Shown: piece by piece, positions 1 to 6,335 of the stretch | Numbering within the stretch: the stretch's first letter is position 1 | Layout of the letters: the number at the start of each line of letters is the position of its first letter | Origin: an uncultured Anaerolineaceae bacterium | Lineage (GTDB): Bacteria; Chloroflexota; Anaerolineae; Anaerolineales; Anaerolineaceae | DNA length: 6,517 bases | Direction of reading: 5' to 3' | Assembly: GCA_937890875.1 (NCBI GenBank) | Contig: CALAEB010000546.1 | Span: 1-6,517 of the forward strand | Made by a program: the position numbers and the translations under genes | Notes under the pieces: model-generated | What the model saw: only the letters and a program-made list of their open reading frames with translations | What the model was told of the DNA's origin: nothing | Databases searched by the model: none

Positions 1-227
1 AGCCTTGTTCTACCTCTACGCCGTGATCCGGCTGATGCCTGAGCTCTTCTGCTTGCTGAGAAGGCTCGATATCCACTTTTTCCGCAATTTCGTTTGATTT
101 CTCGAAATATCGTGGTCCGGTGCCTTCCCAATTCTCTTGCGATCTCTGTTACTGTTTTTCCTGTTGCCAAGCACCTACTGATTTCTTCACGTTCGTTGTT
201 TGTTATCCTTCTATACCTTGTTTGCAT
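1..227 (-). CDS. IS30-family transposase, N-terminal part (runs off left edge)
   Basis: An open frame on the minus strand starts at the ATG at 225-227 and continues without a stop to the window edge, giving about 75 residues. The product begins MQTRYRRITNNEREEI, followed by a helix-turn-helix with GKTVTEIARELGRHRTTIFREIKRN at about residues 23-47 (read as two blocks, GKTVTEIARELG and RHRTTIFREIKRN). This is the classic N-terminal DNA-binding domain of IS30-family transposases (HTH_38 type), which recognises the element's terminal repeats. The stretch after it (GYRAFSASRRAQ, then Arg-rich) also fits the family. The DDE catalytic domain would lie beyond the edge, so intactness is unknown. An in-frame TGA lies seven codons upstream, so ATG 227 is the first ATG. 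An AGGAG sits 14 bases before it, which is further than usual. The orientation matches rfbD. The family assignment is firm from the motif; the element's identity is not known. Confidence 0.85.
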   Translation of the reverse strand, partial: MQTRYRRITNNEREEISRCLATGKTVTEIARELGRHRTTIFREIKRNCGKSGYRAFSASRRAQASAGSRRRGRTR

Positions 228-298
228 ACGAATGATTTTATCTCCTCATCCGTTGCACTAAATCCCTGACACCTCAATTTCAATTTATATTCCCATTT
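1..298 (-). mobile_element. Left end of an IS30-family insertion sequence (partial)
   Basis: The transposase frame at 1-227 implies an insertion sequence whose upstream terminus lies in the 71 bases between its ATG and the rfbD stop codon at 299-301. This stretch is non-coding and contains CCGTTGCACTAAATCCC (plus strand, 250-266) followed by CAATTTCAATTTATA (274-288). The GTTGCAC and AATTTCAATTT words resemble IS30-family terminal repeats as remembered; no alignment was possible. The outer boundary is probably between about 270 and 298, but the opposite terminal repeat and target duplication lie outside the window, so the exact end is not set. The insertion does not seem to have removed the rfbD C-terminus. 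Confidence 0.55.
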
Positions 299-1180
299 TT
301 AATATAAGGAAAATAACTGCGATTCCCAGTTTGAAATAGTAATTTGAGAAACTTTAACTATTTTTCCGCAATCCAAAGGCGAATATGCAGGGCGCGCGGC
401 AGATGTTGGAAAATCTTTGTTTTTTGCCCGAAGCACTTCCTTCACCCTTAATTGTTCCCGATCCGGCGCATATTCCAGAATTTTGCAGGCCCAGTCATAC
501 CGGCTGGCTTCTCCGCCGCTGGTCAGGTGATAGACCCCTGCTCGCTGGCGTACCCAGTCGGTCAGCGGTGAACCGCCGCAGAACGACTGCGCTAGAATGG
601 CTGCCGTCGCTTCGGCGACGAAGCGCGCCCAGGTTGGATTGCCGACCTGATCGTCCACCACTTTGATCGTCTCATATTTCTTCGCCCATTCAAGGAATTT
701 ATTGACAAAGTTGTTGCCGCGCGCAGAATAGAGCCAGGCCAGCCGGAAGATCAAAGCGGAATCTGTTTCATTTTGGATAGCCTGTTCACCTTTCAGTTTG
801 CTCAGCCCATAGAAATTGATTGGGTTTGGCGCGTCAGATTCGGTATAGGGCGTCTGTTTCGTCCCGTCAAACACGAAGTCGGTCGAATAATGGATCAGCG
901 AAATACCACACTTGTGGCAGATTTGCGCCAGCCAGCCTGGACCTTCGGCGTTGACTGCCAGCGCTTTCTCCCGCTCAGTCTCTGCCCGGTCGACGTCCGT
1001 ATAGGCACTGGCGTTAATGACCAGATCCGGTTGGATCGCGGATACCGTATCTTCGATCTGGCTTTTATCCGTAATATCAAAGGCAGGATAATCGACCGGT
1101 ATCACCTCGCCGATCGGCATTAATGTGCGGATCAGTTCCCAGGCCAGTTGGCCTTTCTCTCCGATCAATAGAATTTTCAA
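299..1180 (-). CDS. rfbD: dTDP-4-dehydrorhamnose reductase (RfbD/RmlD)
   Basis: Catalyses the last step of dTDP-L-rhamnose synthesis, the NAD(P)H-dependent reduction of the C4 keto group of dTDP-6-deoxy-L-lyxo-4-hexulose, in the cytoplasm. It is a short-chain dehydrogenase/reductase (SDR) of the RmlD type. With the TTG start at 1178-1180 it has 293 residues, the usual size. Visible motifs in that numbering are KILLIGEKGQLAWEL (nucleotide-binding loop, 2-16), NASAYTDVDRAE (56-67), STDFVFDG (99-106, active-site Thr100), YGLSK (124-128, catalytic Tyr/Lys), DQVGNPT (177-183) and RPAYSPLD (263-270). The TTG is preferred because GGAG lies six bases upstream and the protein then opens exactly like family members. 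A longer form from ATG 1229-1231 would add 17 unconserved residues and has no ribosome-binding site. One oddity is that the third Gly of the GxxGxxG loop is Ala13. It is last in the rfb set, 155 bases after rfbA, and is followed directly by an IS30 end. Confidence 0.95.
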   Translation of the reverse strand: MKILLIGEKGQLAWELIRTLMPIGEVIPVDYPAFDITDKSQIEDTVSAIQPDLVINASAYTDVDRAETEREKALAVNAEGPGWLAQICHKCGISLIHYSTDFVFDGTKQTPYTESDAPNPINFYGLSKLKGEQAIQNETDSALIFRLAWLYSARGNNFVNKFLEWAKKYETIKVVDDQVGNPTWARFVAEATAAILAQSFCGGSPLTDWVRQRAGVYHLTSGGEASRYDWACKILEYAPDREQLRVKEVLRAKNKDFPTSAARPAYSPLDCGKIVKVSQITISNWESQLFSLY

Positions 1181-1186
1181 TGGCGG

Positions 1187-1190
1187 CTCC
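1187..1190 (-). promoter_or_regulatory. Ribosome-binding site deciding the TTG start of rfbD
   Basis: On the minus strand the sequence reads CCGGAGCCGCCATTGAAAAT. The GGAG is six bases before TTG, an ideal spacing, and the following codons encode KILLIG, the family's standard opening. The upstream ATG at 1229-1231 has only an A/T-rich leader without a purine core. This supports a 293-residue RfbD. Confidence 0.65.
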
Positions 1191-1335
1191 GGTATATTTG
1201 TATTCCTTGGATTATAACCAATCTTTGGCATATTTTGGTAATCTTTACACGGCGCGACAGAATTACGAAATAAGGATATTTTTTAGAATCAGACGGCGTG
1301 CGGTTCAAACGGACTGCAACCTCTTTCGCTTTGTT

Positions 1336-2208
1336 TCAGCGCTTATCATCCGCCACTTTTTTCAGATACCGCTTCAGAACCGGGTCACCGGTTCTGTCGG
1401 CCAGTTTCACCAGTTGGTCCGCATCGATGAACTCCATTCGGAAGGCGATCTCATCCGGCAGACTGATCTGAAGTCCTTGACGGCTCTCAATCGCTTGAAC
1501 AAACAGCCCTGCCTGCAGCAGGCTCTCATGCGTGCCGGCGTCCAGCCATGCCACGCCGCGGCCGAGCACCTGAACCGATAATTGCTCCTGTTCCAGGTAA
1601 AGCCGGTTCAGATCGGTGATCTCCAGCTCGCCGCGGGCGGAAGGTTTTAAGCCGGCGGCGTATTCACTGACCGTTTTGTCATAAAAATAAATGCCCGGTA
1701 CCGCGTAATTGGATTTAGGATTTTTGGGTTTTTCCTCCAGGCTGATGGCTTTGCCATCCGCATTGAATTCCACCACCCCGTAGCGTTCCGGGTCAGACAC
1801 TTCATAGGCGAAGACGACCGCACCCTGCTCCAGCGCGGCGGCTTTGCGCAGCTTTGCCGGGACATCTGCCCCGTAAAAAATATTATCACCCAGCACCAAG
1901 CAGGCGGCGTCACCCGCCAGAAAATCCTTGCCTATAAGAAAAGCCTGTGCCAGTCCCTCCGGTTTGGGTTGTTCGGCGTAAGTGAAGGAAAGCCCCCATT
2001 GGCTACCATCGGATAAAAGCCGTTGGTAGAGCGGCAGGTCTTCCGGCGTGCTGATCACCAGGATCTCGCGAATGCCCGCCAGCATCAGCATTGAAAGCGG
2101 GTAATAGATCATCGGTTTGTCATACACCGGCAATAATTGTTTGCTGACCGCACGGGTGAGCGGGTAAAGCCGGGTACCTTTGCCGCCGGCCAGAATGATC
2201 CCTTTCAT
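1336..2208 (-). CDS. rfbA: Glucose-1-phosphate thymidylyltransferase (RfbA/RmlA)
   Basis: Transfers dTMP from dTTP to glucose-1-phosphate, making dTDP-glucose, the first committed step to dTDP-L-rhamnose; cytoplasmic, and feedback-inhibited by dTDP-rhamnose in known family members. The 290-residue product from ATG 2206-2208 matches the family length of about 290. Signature segments are [18 protein letters not shown] (1-18, nucleotide-binding loop), KPMIYYPL (31-38), [12 protein letters not shown] (79-90), GDNIFYG (107-113, metal-binding Asp108), EEKP (158-161), PGIYFYD (171-177), GELEITDLN (193-201) and [11 protein letters not shown] (220-230). The frame stays open further upstream to a TTG at 2257-2259, but those 17 residues are not conserved and the protein begins naturally at MKGIILAGG. 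An AAGGA lies about 11 bases before the ATG, with a weaker GGA closer. It is cut off from rfbB by a 358-base gap holding a repeat element, so it may have its own promoter. Confidence 0.96.
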   Translation of the reverse strand: MKGIILAGGKGTRLYPLTRAVSKQLLPVYDKPMIYYPLSMLMLAGIREILVISTPEDLPLYQRLLSDGSQWGLSFTYAEQPKPEGLAQAFLIGKDFLAGDAACLVLGDNIFYGADVPAKLRKAAALEQGAVVFAYEVSDPERYGVVEFNADGKAISLEEKPKNPKSNYAVPGIYFYDKTVSEYAAGLKPSARGELEITDLNRLYLEQEQLSVQVLGRGVAWLDAGTHESLLQAGLFVQAIESRQGLQISLPDEIAFRMEFIDADQLVKLADRTGDPVLKRYLKKVADDKR

Positions 2209-2258
2209 GGATTCCAGGTTCCTTTCAAAACTGATATAAATTATTTTCAGATGGCTCA

Positions 2259-2287
2259 ATTATAAACTGAGAAATCCATTCGAAATT
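2259..2287 (-). promoter_or_regulatory. Possible promoter for rfbA (and rfbD)
   Basis: A consensus -10 box TATAAT reads on the minus strand at 2264-2259, about 50 bases before the rfbA ATG, inside an AT-rich stretch between the repeat element and the gene. The hexamer 17 bases upstream (AATTTC, 2287-2282) is a poor -35. It overlaps one of two TTCGAA palindromes (2279-2284 and 2302-2307, centres 23 bases apart). The position makes sense, because rfbA-rfbD are separated from rfbB, but the evidence is only a -10 match. Confidence 0.25.
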
Positions 2288-2365
2288 AAGAGAAACATTT
2301 ATTCGAATTTGAGCGTTGTTGCAGGGGAGCACAGTGCGCTTCCGCCGTCAGCATTAACCATTTTG

Positions 2366-2385
2366 CGCTCGCCGTCGCTCGCCGT
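2366..2385. repeat. Tandem 10-bp direct repeat inside the element
   Basis: CGCTCGCCGT occurs twice back to back without mismatch. It is GC-rich within an otherwise AT-rich core. It could be a slippage product or a structural subunit of the surrounding inverted-repeat element. No function can be assigned. Confidence 0.6.
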
Positions 2386-2474
2386 TTACATTTTGCATCC
2401 TATTCGTTCAAATGGTTCAGTTTTTGTTACAGCAATTGGGTTATGATTTTATATCTTTTATGTGTGGGGAATGC

Positions 2475-2493
2475 GGGAGCGCACTGCGCTCCC
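2475..2493. repeat. Perfect 9-bp palindrome in the right end of the repeat element
   Basis: GGGAGCGCA (2475-2483) and TGCGCTCCC (2485-2493) are exact reverse complements around a single C, a strong GC-rich dyad. Neither strand has a T-run after it, so it is unlikely to be an ordinary intrinsic terminator. The left copy (2325-2343) keeps the same dyad with mismatches. In an rfbB-rfbA transcript the two ends could pair with each other or fold locally. Confidence 0.6.
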
Positions 2494-2566
2494 CTGCAGG
2501 TATGAATGAATTTTGGACTTTTCCCCATCCTGCCACAATGTGTTCTCATAAAGGAAATAACCGATG

Positions 2567-3631
2567 TTAATTTCGTTCCTGATAATTGGCGTCCATCCAG
2601 ACGGAAAAATCCTGCTTCTGCAGCACAGAATCCACCCAGGCAGGATGGGTCAGATACCAGTCCACCGTCTCCTCCAGCCCTGTCTGCAGCGCACGCGAGG
2701 GATGCCAGCCCAATTCACGGGAGATCTTGCTGATGTCGATATCATAGCGGAAATCATGCCCCGGTCGGTCGGTCACGTAAGTGATTTGGGACTCATGCGG
2801 CTGCCCGTCCGCGCGCGGCACTTTGCGATCCAAAATTTCGCAGATCGTGCGCACGATCTCCAGATTGGTCGGCTGGTTATCCCCGCCGATGCAATAAGTC
2901 TCGCCAGTTTTGCCGGCCCGCAGGATGCGCACGATTGCCTCACAATGGTCCACAACGTGCAGCCAGTCACGGATCTGTGCTCCTTGTCCATAAACTGGCA
3001 GCGGCTTGCCGGTGATCCCGTTCAGGATCATCAGCGGGATCAGTTTTTCCGGAAACTGATACGGACCGTAATTGTTGCTGCAATTGCTGATGGTGACTGG
3101 CAGCCCATAAGTCGTTGCATAGGCCCGCACCAGATGGTCACTGGCGGCCTTGGAGGCCGAGTAGGGTGAATGCGGATCGTACGGTGTGCGCTCGTTGAAA
3201 GCCGGATCGCCGGGTTGCAGTGAGCCGAACACTTCGTCAGTCGAGACATGATGAAAACGGAATTTGCTGCTTTTTCCTGCCCATGCGGTTTTGGCTGCTT
3301 CCAAAAGGGTGAAGGTGCCGACGATATTGGTCTGGATGAACGGCATCGGCCCCAGGATCGAGCGGTCCACATGCGACTCCGCCGCGAAATGGACGATGGT
3401 GTCGATCGCATGATCGCTCAGGATCCGGTCGACCAGTGTTCGGTCACAGATATCCCCTTGGATGAAAGTATGACGCTCCGGGGAGGGCAGATCAGACAGG
3501 TTTTCGAGCTTGCCGGCGTAGGTCAGCAGGTCGAGTGTGACGATCTGCAGTTCAGGTTCATATGCCAGCAGAGAACGCACAAAGTTGGAACCGATAAATC
3601 CGGCCCCGCCGGTCACCAGGATGTTTTTCAT
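2567..3631 (-). CDS. rfbB: dTDP-glucose 4,6-dehydratase (RfbB/RmlB)
   Basis: Converts dTDP-D-glucose to dTDP-4-dehydro-6-deoxy-D-glucose through NAD+-dependent oxidation, water elimination and reduction at C6; cytoplasmic, second step of the rhamnose pathway. It is a 354-residue extended SDR, the normal size. It shows TGGAGFIGSNFV (7-18, NAD-binding glycine motif), DLLTYAGKLENL (34-45), FAAESHVDRSI (82-92), STDEVFGSL (130-138, with the catalytic Asp-Glu pair 132-133), YSASKAASDH (157-166, catalytic Tyr157 and Lys161), NCSNNYGPYQFPEKLIPLMI (183-202) and RDWLHVVDH (221-229). These together distinguish it from UDP-glucose epimerases, which lack the Asp-Glu pair. Its ATG overlaps the rfbC stop as ATGA, and a strong GGAGG lies seven bases upstream, within the end of rfbC. 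A long gap with a repeat element follows its stop. No key residue is missing. Confidence 0.97.
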   Translation of the reverse strand: MKNILVTGGAGFIGSNFVRSLLAYEPELQIVTLDLLTYAGKLENLSDLPSPERHTFIQGDICDRTLVDRILSDHAIDTIVHFAAESHVDRSILGPMPFIQTNIVGTFTLLEAAKTAWAGKSSKFRFHHVSTDEVFGSLQPGDPAFNERTPYDPHSPYSASKAASDHLVRAYATTYGLPVTISNCSNNYGPYQFPEKLIPLMILNGITGKPLPVYGQGAQIRDWLHVVDHCEAIVRILRAGKTGETYCIGGDNQPTNLEIVRTICEILDRKVPRADGQPHESQITYVTDRPGHDFRYDIDISKISRELGWHPSRALQTGLEETVDWYLTHPAWVDSVLQKQDFSVWMDANYQERN

Positions 3632-4173
3632 TCGAATACCTCCGCGTCTTTGAGTGTTTTCCCGTTTCCGTCTTTGGCCGACAGAATCGGTTCGGCGCTG
3701 TGCAGCGGCCAGTCGATGCCGATTGCCGGGTCATCCCAGCGAATCGAGCGTTCGTGGTCCGGCGCGTAAAAGTCGGTTGCCTTATAAACAAATTCCGCCG
3801 TTTCGCTCAGCACCAGAAAACCATGCGCGAAACCGGGCGGGATCCACAGCATGTTGAAATTCTCCGCGCTGAGGATCGCACCAACCCATTGACCGAAGGT
3901 CGGCGAGTGCTTGCGCAGATCGACGGCTACGTCAAAGACCTCACCGATAATTGCCCGGATCAGTTTTCCCTGCGGCTGCCGGATCTGGTAATGCAATCCG
4001 CGCAAAACATTTTTGACGGAATAGGAATGGTTGTCCTGGACAAATTCAAGATCGATCCCTGCTGCGGCAAATTTATTCTTCTGCCAGCTCTCAAAGAAGA
4101 AACCGCGGTTATCTGTGAAAACTTTGGGAGTAATCAGAACAACTTCCGGAATGGTCAAAGGTTGAAAATCCAT
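3628..4173 (-). CDS. rfbC: dTDP-4-dehydrorhamnose 3,5-epimerase (RfbC/RmlC)
   Basis: Inverts C3 and C5 of dTDP-4-dehydro-6-deoxy-D-glucose to give the L-lyxo keto sugar, the third step to dTDP-L-rhamnose; a cytoplasmic cofactor-free cupin-fold dimer in the family. The 181 residues are the typical length. Visible signatures are FTDNRGFFFESW (19-30), VQDNHSYS (45-52), VLRGLHYQ (56-63, His61 as the catalytic base), GEVFDVAVDLRKHSPTFGQW (77-96), IPPGFAHGFLVLS (111-123) and VYKATDFYAPDHE (129-141, Tyr130 as the likely acid), with SAKD (165-168) near the end. The conserved His and Tyr indicate a true 3,5-epimerase; a related 3-epimerase or ketoisomerase is unlikely given the complete rfb neighbourhood. 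It has AGGA seven bases before the ATG. It is first of the rfb set, 170 bases downstream of the glycosyltransferase, and overlaps rfbB by four bases. Confidence 0.96.
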   Translation of the reverse strand: MDFQPLTIPEVVLITPKVFTDNRGFFFESWQKNKFAAAGIDLEFVQDNHSYSVKNVLRGLHYQIRQPQGKLIRAIIGEVFDVAVDLRKHSPTFGQWVGAILSAENFNMLWIPPGFAHGFLVLSETAEFVYKATDFYAPDHERSIRWDDPAIGIDWPLHSAEPILSAKDGNGKTLKDAEVFE

Positions 4174-4343
4174 ATTCGTTTCCTGCTAAATTATTTTTGT
4201 TTTGGCTTTGTACATTATTATTCTACCCGAATCCAAACTTCTCGGGAAAATATACGTTTGAAACCTATCTACTCTAAGAGCTGTCTCAATCAATCAAAAA
4301 AACACAATCAGGAGAAAGGCGAATAAGTTAAGGCTTGCTTATT

Positions 4344-6335
4344 TCATACAATGTGGGTGATCTTCTTTTCTTTCCCCAATTTTTCTCGGTCAGGCCTCAC
4401 GAAGTAATCCTTTTGATATCCGGGGAATAAACTGTGAACGGCAGGGTCGATTTCATATGAAGTTCCCTCAAGCCGCAGGTTAGGATTGTAATAATCATCC
4501 CCCTTCAAAAGAAAGTGCCACCATCTTTCTCTGAATTTCCAGATTTCAGAATGAAACCGGCGGATTTTCTCCGGTGAATCTTCATATCCGCGAGTTTTTG
4601 ATTCATAATGATATAGTTCTGCAAAAGGCGTCCAGATGTTCAAATACCCAGCCTGCAGGCTTTTCAGACAAATATCCACATCCCCGAACGCCAGGCGATA
4701 ATTTTCATCAAAACCGTGTATTGCTTCAAAGATTTTTTTTCGCATCATTAAACAAGCCCCTGTTACCGCGGAAACATTGCGGGCCGTCTGCAGCATTTGG
4801 TAGTATCCGGGAGCGTCCCGTTGCACCATGTGGAAAGCATGTCCAGCAATTCCGCCATAGCCAATGATGACACCGGCATGCTGGATCGTATCATTCGGAT
4901 AATATAATTTTGCGCCGACGATTCTTGTTTCCGGACGGATGGCATATGCCAGCATTCGTTCCAGCCAGTCCGGAGTGATCACCTCCATGTCGTTGTTCAT
5001 AAACAGAAATACGTTGCCGGAGGCAAAATTGACCGCAAAATTATTAATTTTTGAAAAATTAAATGCTTCGGAATAAGTCAGAATGCGGATATTTTGATAT
5101 CTTTTGAGTGTTTTGTAAAGTGCGAATGTTTTTTCCTCGATGGAATGGTTTTCGACGATCAGAATTTCATAATTATGGTATGTGGATTGATTGACGATTG
5201 AAGAAATCAATTTCTGGAGGTCGTCTGCCTGATCACGACTTGGAATAATAATGGATACCCGATCGTTTCCGTCGATAGAATAGATGGGTCTGTACATCGC
5301 TGGCACAGAACCGGGAACGACTTCTGCAGCCAAGCCTGACCGCTGAAGATGCTCCCGCACTGCTTTGATTCCGGCTTCTGATGCGTACTCTTTTGCTTCA
5401 AGGCTATCCGCAGTAGACCCTGGAATAGCACGCCAATGATAAAGGATTTGAGGGATATGCGCGATGAAGCGGGATTTTTCGATACTGCGCAGCACCAAAT
5501 CAAAATCCTGGGCGCCTTCAAAATTATCACGGATCCAGCCTATTTGATCCCCCAGAGTTTTTCGGATAACAAAAAAATGGCAGAGGTAGTTGATTACCCG
5601 AATGTATTCAGGTGAAAATGCCGGTTTGAAGAAGGGATCAAACCGATTTTGTCCATCCTTTGAAATTTTATCCCTATCTGAATATAACAGGTCGCATTCC
5701 GGATTTTCGTTAATGGTTTTCACGACTGAATAGAGCGCGAAAGGTGCGAGCAGATCGTCATGGTCCAAAAATCCAACAAATTCTCCGTTGGCGATGGAGA
5801 TGGCGGCGTTGGTGTTGCCGGCGATGCCCCGGTTTTCTTCCAACGAGAGGACCTTGATCCGGGCGTCTTTTTCTGTATATTCATTCAGTACGGCTTGAAT
5901 TTCCGGGATATCCGGACTGCCGTTTGCCAGGCAGAGCTTCCAGACCGGATAAGTTTGTGATATGACCGATTCGATCATCTCGCGGAGGATTTTGAGCGGA
6001 GTTTGGTAGATTGGGGTAACAATACTGATACATGGGCGTTGGAGGAGAGACCAATGTTCGATTTCCTGTCTCTGTTCTGCCAATTCATTTTGAGAGGGCT
6101 CATTGTTGATGATCCAAGTCCTATAGAGATCAAAGTTCCTGATTTTGTCAGGATTTCCGATTAACAAGCGATAAATTTTTCCTAAAAGATGTCTGCGGCG
6201 GCTATTGGCCGGGCACAATTTAGATAAGATTTTCATCAACAACGGGAGGATGGAGAATTTGGCTGCAGGGAAAATATGATTGACCGGGTTTATTCCACTT
6301 ACATTCTTGAAATTCTTATCATTTGTGCTCTTCAT
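4344..6335 (-). CDS. Tandem two-domain family-2 glycosyltransferase
   Basis: A 663-residue protein with two GT-A (GT2) domains, probably transferring sugars from nucleotide donors onto a growing O-antigen, capsule or exopolysaccharide chain at the cytoplasmic face of the membrane. Residues 1-100 are a basic, partly hydrophobic leader without a clear signal peptide. Domain 1 starts at PCISIVTPIYQTP (101-113) and carries FLDHDD (189-194, metal/nucleotide DxD), LYSDRDKI (217-224) and GAQDFDLVLR (274-283, catalytic-base region). Domain 2 starts at RVSIIIPSRDQADDL (359-373) and carries FMNNDMEV (445-452), GAKLYYPNDTIQHAG (474-488), GDVDICLKSLQAGY (551-564) and HYESKTRG (576-583). Both active sites look intact, so it may add two residues or make two linkages. 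The adjacent dTDP-rhamnose genes suggest rhamnose as one donor; this is inference. The DNA is more AT-rich than the rfb genes, hinting at separate origin. No strong ribosome-binding site precedes the ATG. The only downstream alternative, Met34, has none either. Confidence 0.9.
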   Translation of the reverse strand: MKSTNDKNFKNVSGINPVNHIFPAAKFSILPLLMKILSKLCPANSRRRHLLGKIYRLLIGNPDKIRNFDLYRTWIINNEPSQNELAEQRQEIEHWSLLQRPCISIVTPIYQTPLKILREMIESVISQTYPVWKLCLANGSPDIPEIQAVLNEYTEKDARIKVLSLEENRGIAGNTNAAISIANGEFVGFLDHDDLLAPFALYSVVKTINENPECDLLYSDRDKISKDGQNRFDPFFKPAFSPEYIRVINYLCHFFVIRKTLGDQIGWIRDNFEGAQDFDLVLRSIEKSRFIAHIPQILYHWRAIPGSTADSLEAKEYASEAGIKAVREHLQRSGLAAEVVPGSVPAMYRPIYSIDGNDRVSIIIPSRDQADDLQKLISSIVNQSTYHNYEILIVENHSIEEKTFALYKTLKRYQNIRILTYSEAFNFSKINNFAVNFASGNVFLFMNNDMEVITPDWLERMLAYAIRPETRIVGAKLYYPNDTIQHAGVIIGYGGIAGHAFHMVQRDAPGYYQMLQTARNVSAVTGACLMMRKKIFEAIHGFDENYRLAFGDVDICLKSLQAGYLNIWTPFAELYHYESKTRGYEDSPEKIRRFHSEIWKFRERWWHFLLKGDDYYNPNLRLEGTSYEIDPAVHSLFPGYQKDYFVRPDREKLGKEKKITHIV

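Larger units (their letters stand above)
2320..2498. repeat. MITE-like or REPIN-like element with 26-bp inverted repeats
   Basis: This occupies most of the 358-base gene-free gap between rfbB and rfbA. The left end (2320-2345, beginning TGCAGGGGAGCACAGTGCGC) and the reverse complement of the right end (2473-2498, beginning TGCAGGGGAGCGCAGTGCGC) match at 24 of 26 positions. Each end is itself a near palindrome. The roughly 127-bp interior has no credible reading frame. It contains an exact tandem pair of CGCTCGCCGT (2366-2385) and a further nested inverted repeat, AACCATTT (2356-2363) with AAATGGTT (2410-2417). Terminal inverted repeats around a short non-coding core suggest a non-autonomous mobile element. 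Two inverted palindromic units also fit the REPIN layout. No clear target-site duplication is seen at either edge. The outer parts of the gap (2209-2319 and 2499-2566) hold only the possible rfbA promoter. Confidence 0.6.

Noticed and set aside
285..307. TTATATT / AATATAA inverted repeat spanning the rfbD stop
   Set aside because: An all-A/T 7-bp stem with a nine-base loop and no T-tract is weak as a terminator; it may only reflect the AT-rich junction with the insertion sequence.
385..1123. Plus-strand frames at 385-666 and 773-1123
   Set aside because: They lie antisense to rfbD, have no recognisable domain, and are shadows of its codon structure.
1211..1216. TATAAT on the minus strand just upstream of the rfbD TTG start
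   Set aside because: No acceptable -35 hexamer at 16-18 bases and no extended -10 TG; kept only as a possibility for an rfbD-specific promoter.
2506..3769. Frames on both strands across rfbB and the start of rfbC (for example 2564-3169 plus and 3040-3411 minus)
   Set aside because: They overlap the strongly conserved RfbB reading frame; their low-complexity Arg/Ser/Pro-rich products are typical out-of-frame translations.
4226..4246. Five-base inverted repeat (CCCGA / TCGGG) upstream of rfbC
   Set aside because: The stem is too short and has no T-run; the nearby TAGAAT has no good -35 partner, so neither terminator nor promoter is supported.
3700..4326. Plus-strand 208-residue frame
   Set aside because: It is antisense to rfbC and extends into the AT-rich gap; no motif, and rfbC is unambiguous.
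4322..4343. Weak hairpin just after the glycosyltransferase stop (AATAAG / CTTATT)
   Set aside because: The stem is six A/T-rich pairs with a ten-base loop, and the nearest T-run is far downstream, so it is not a convincing terminator.
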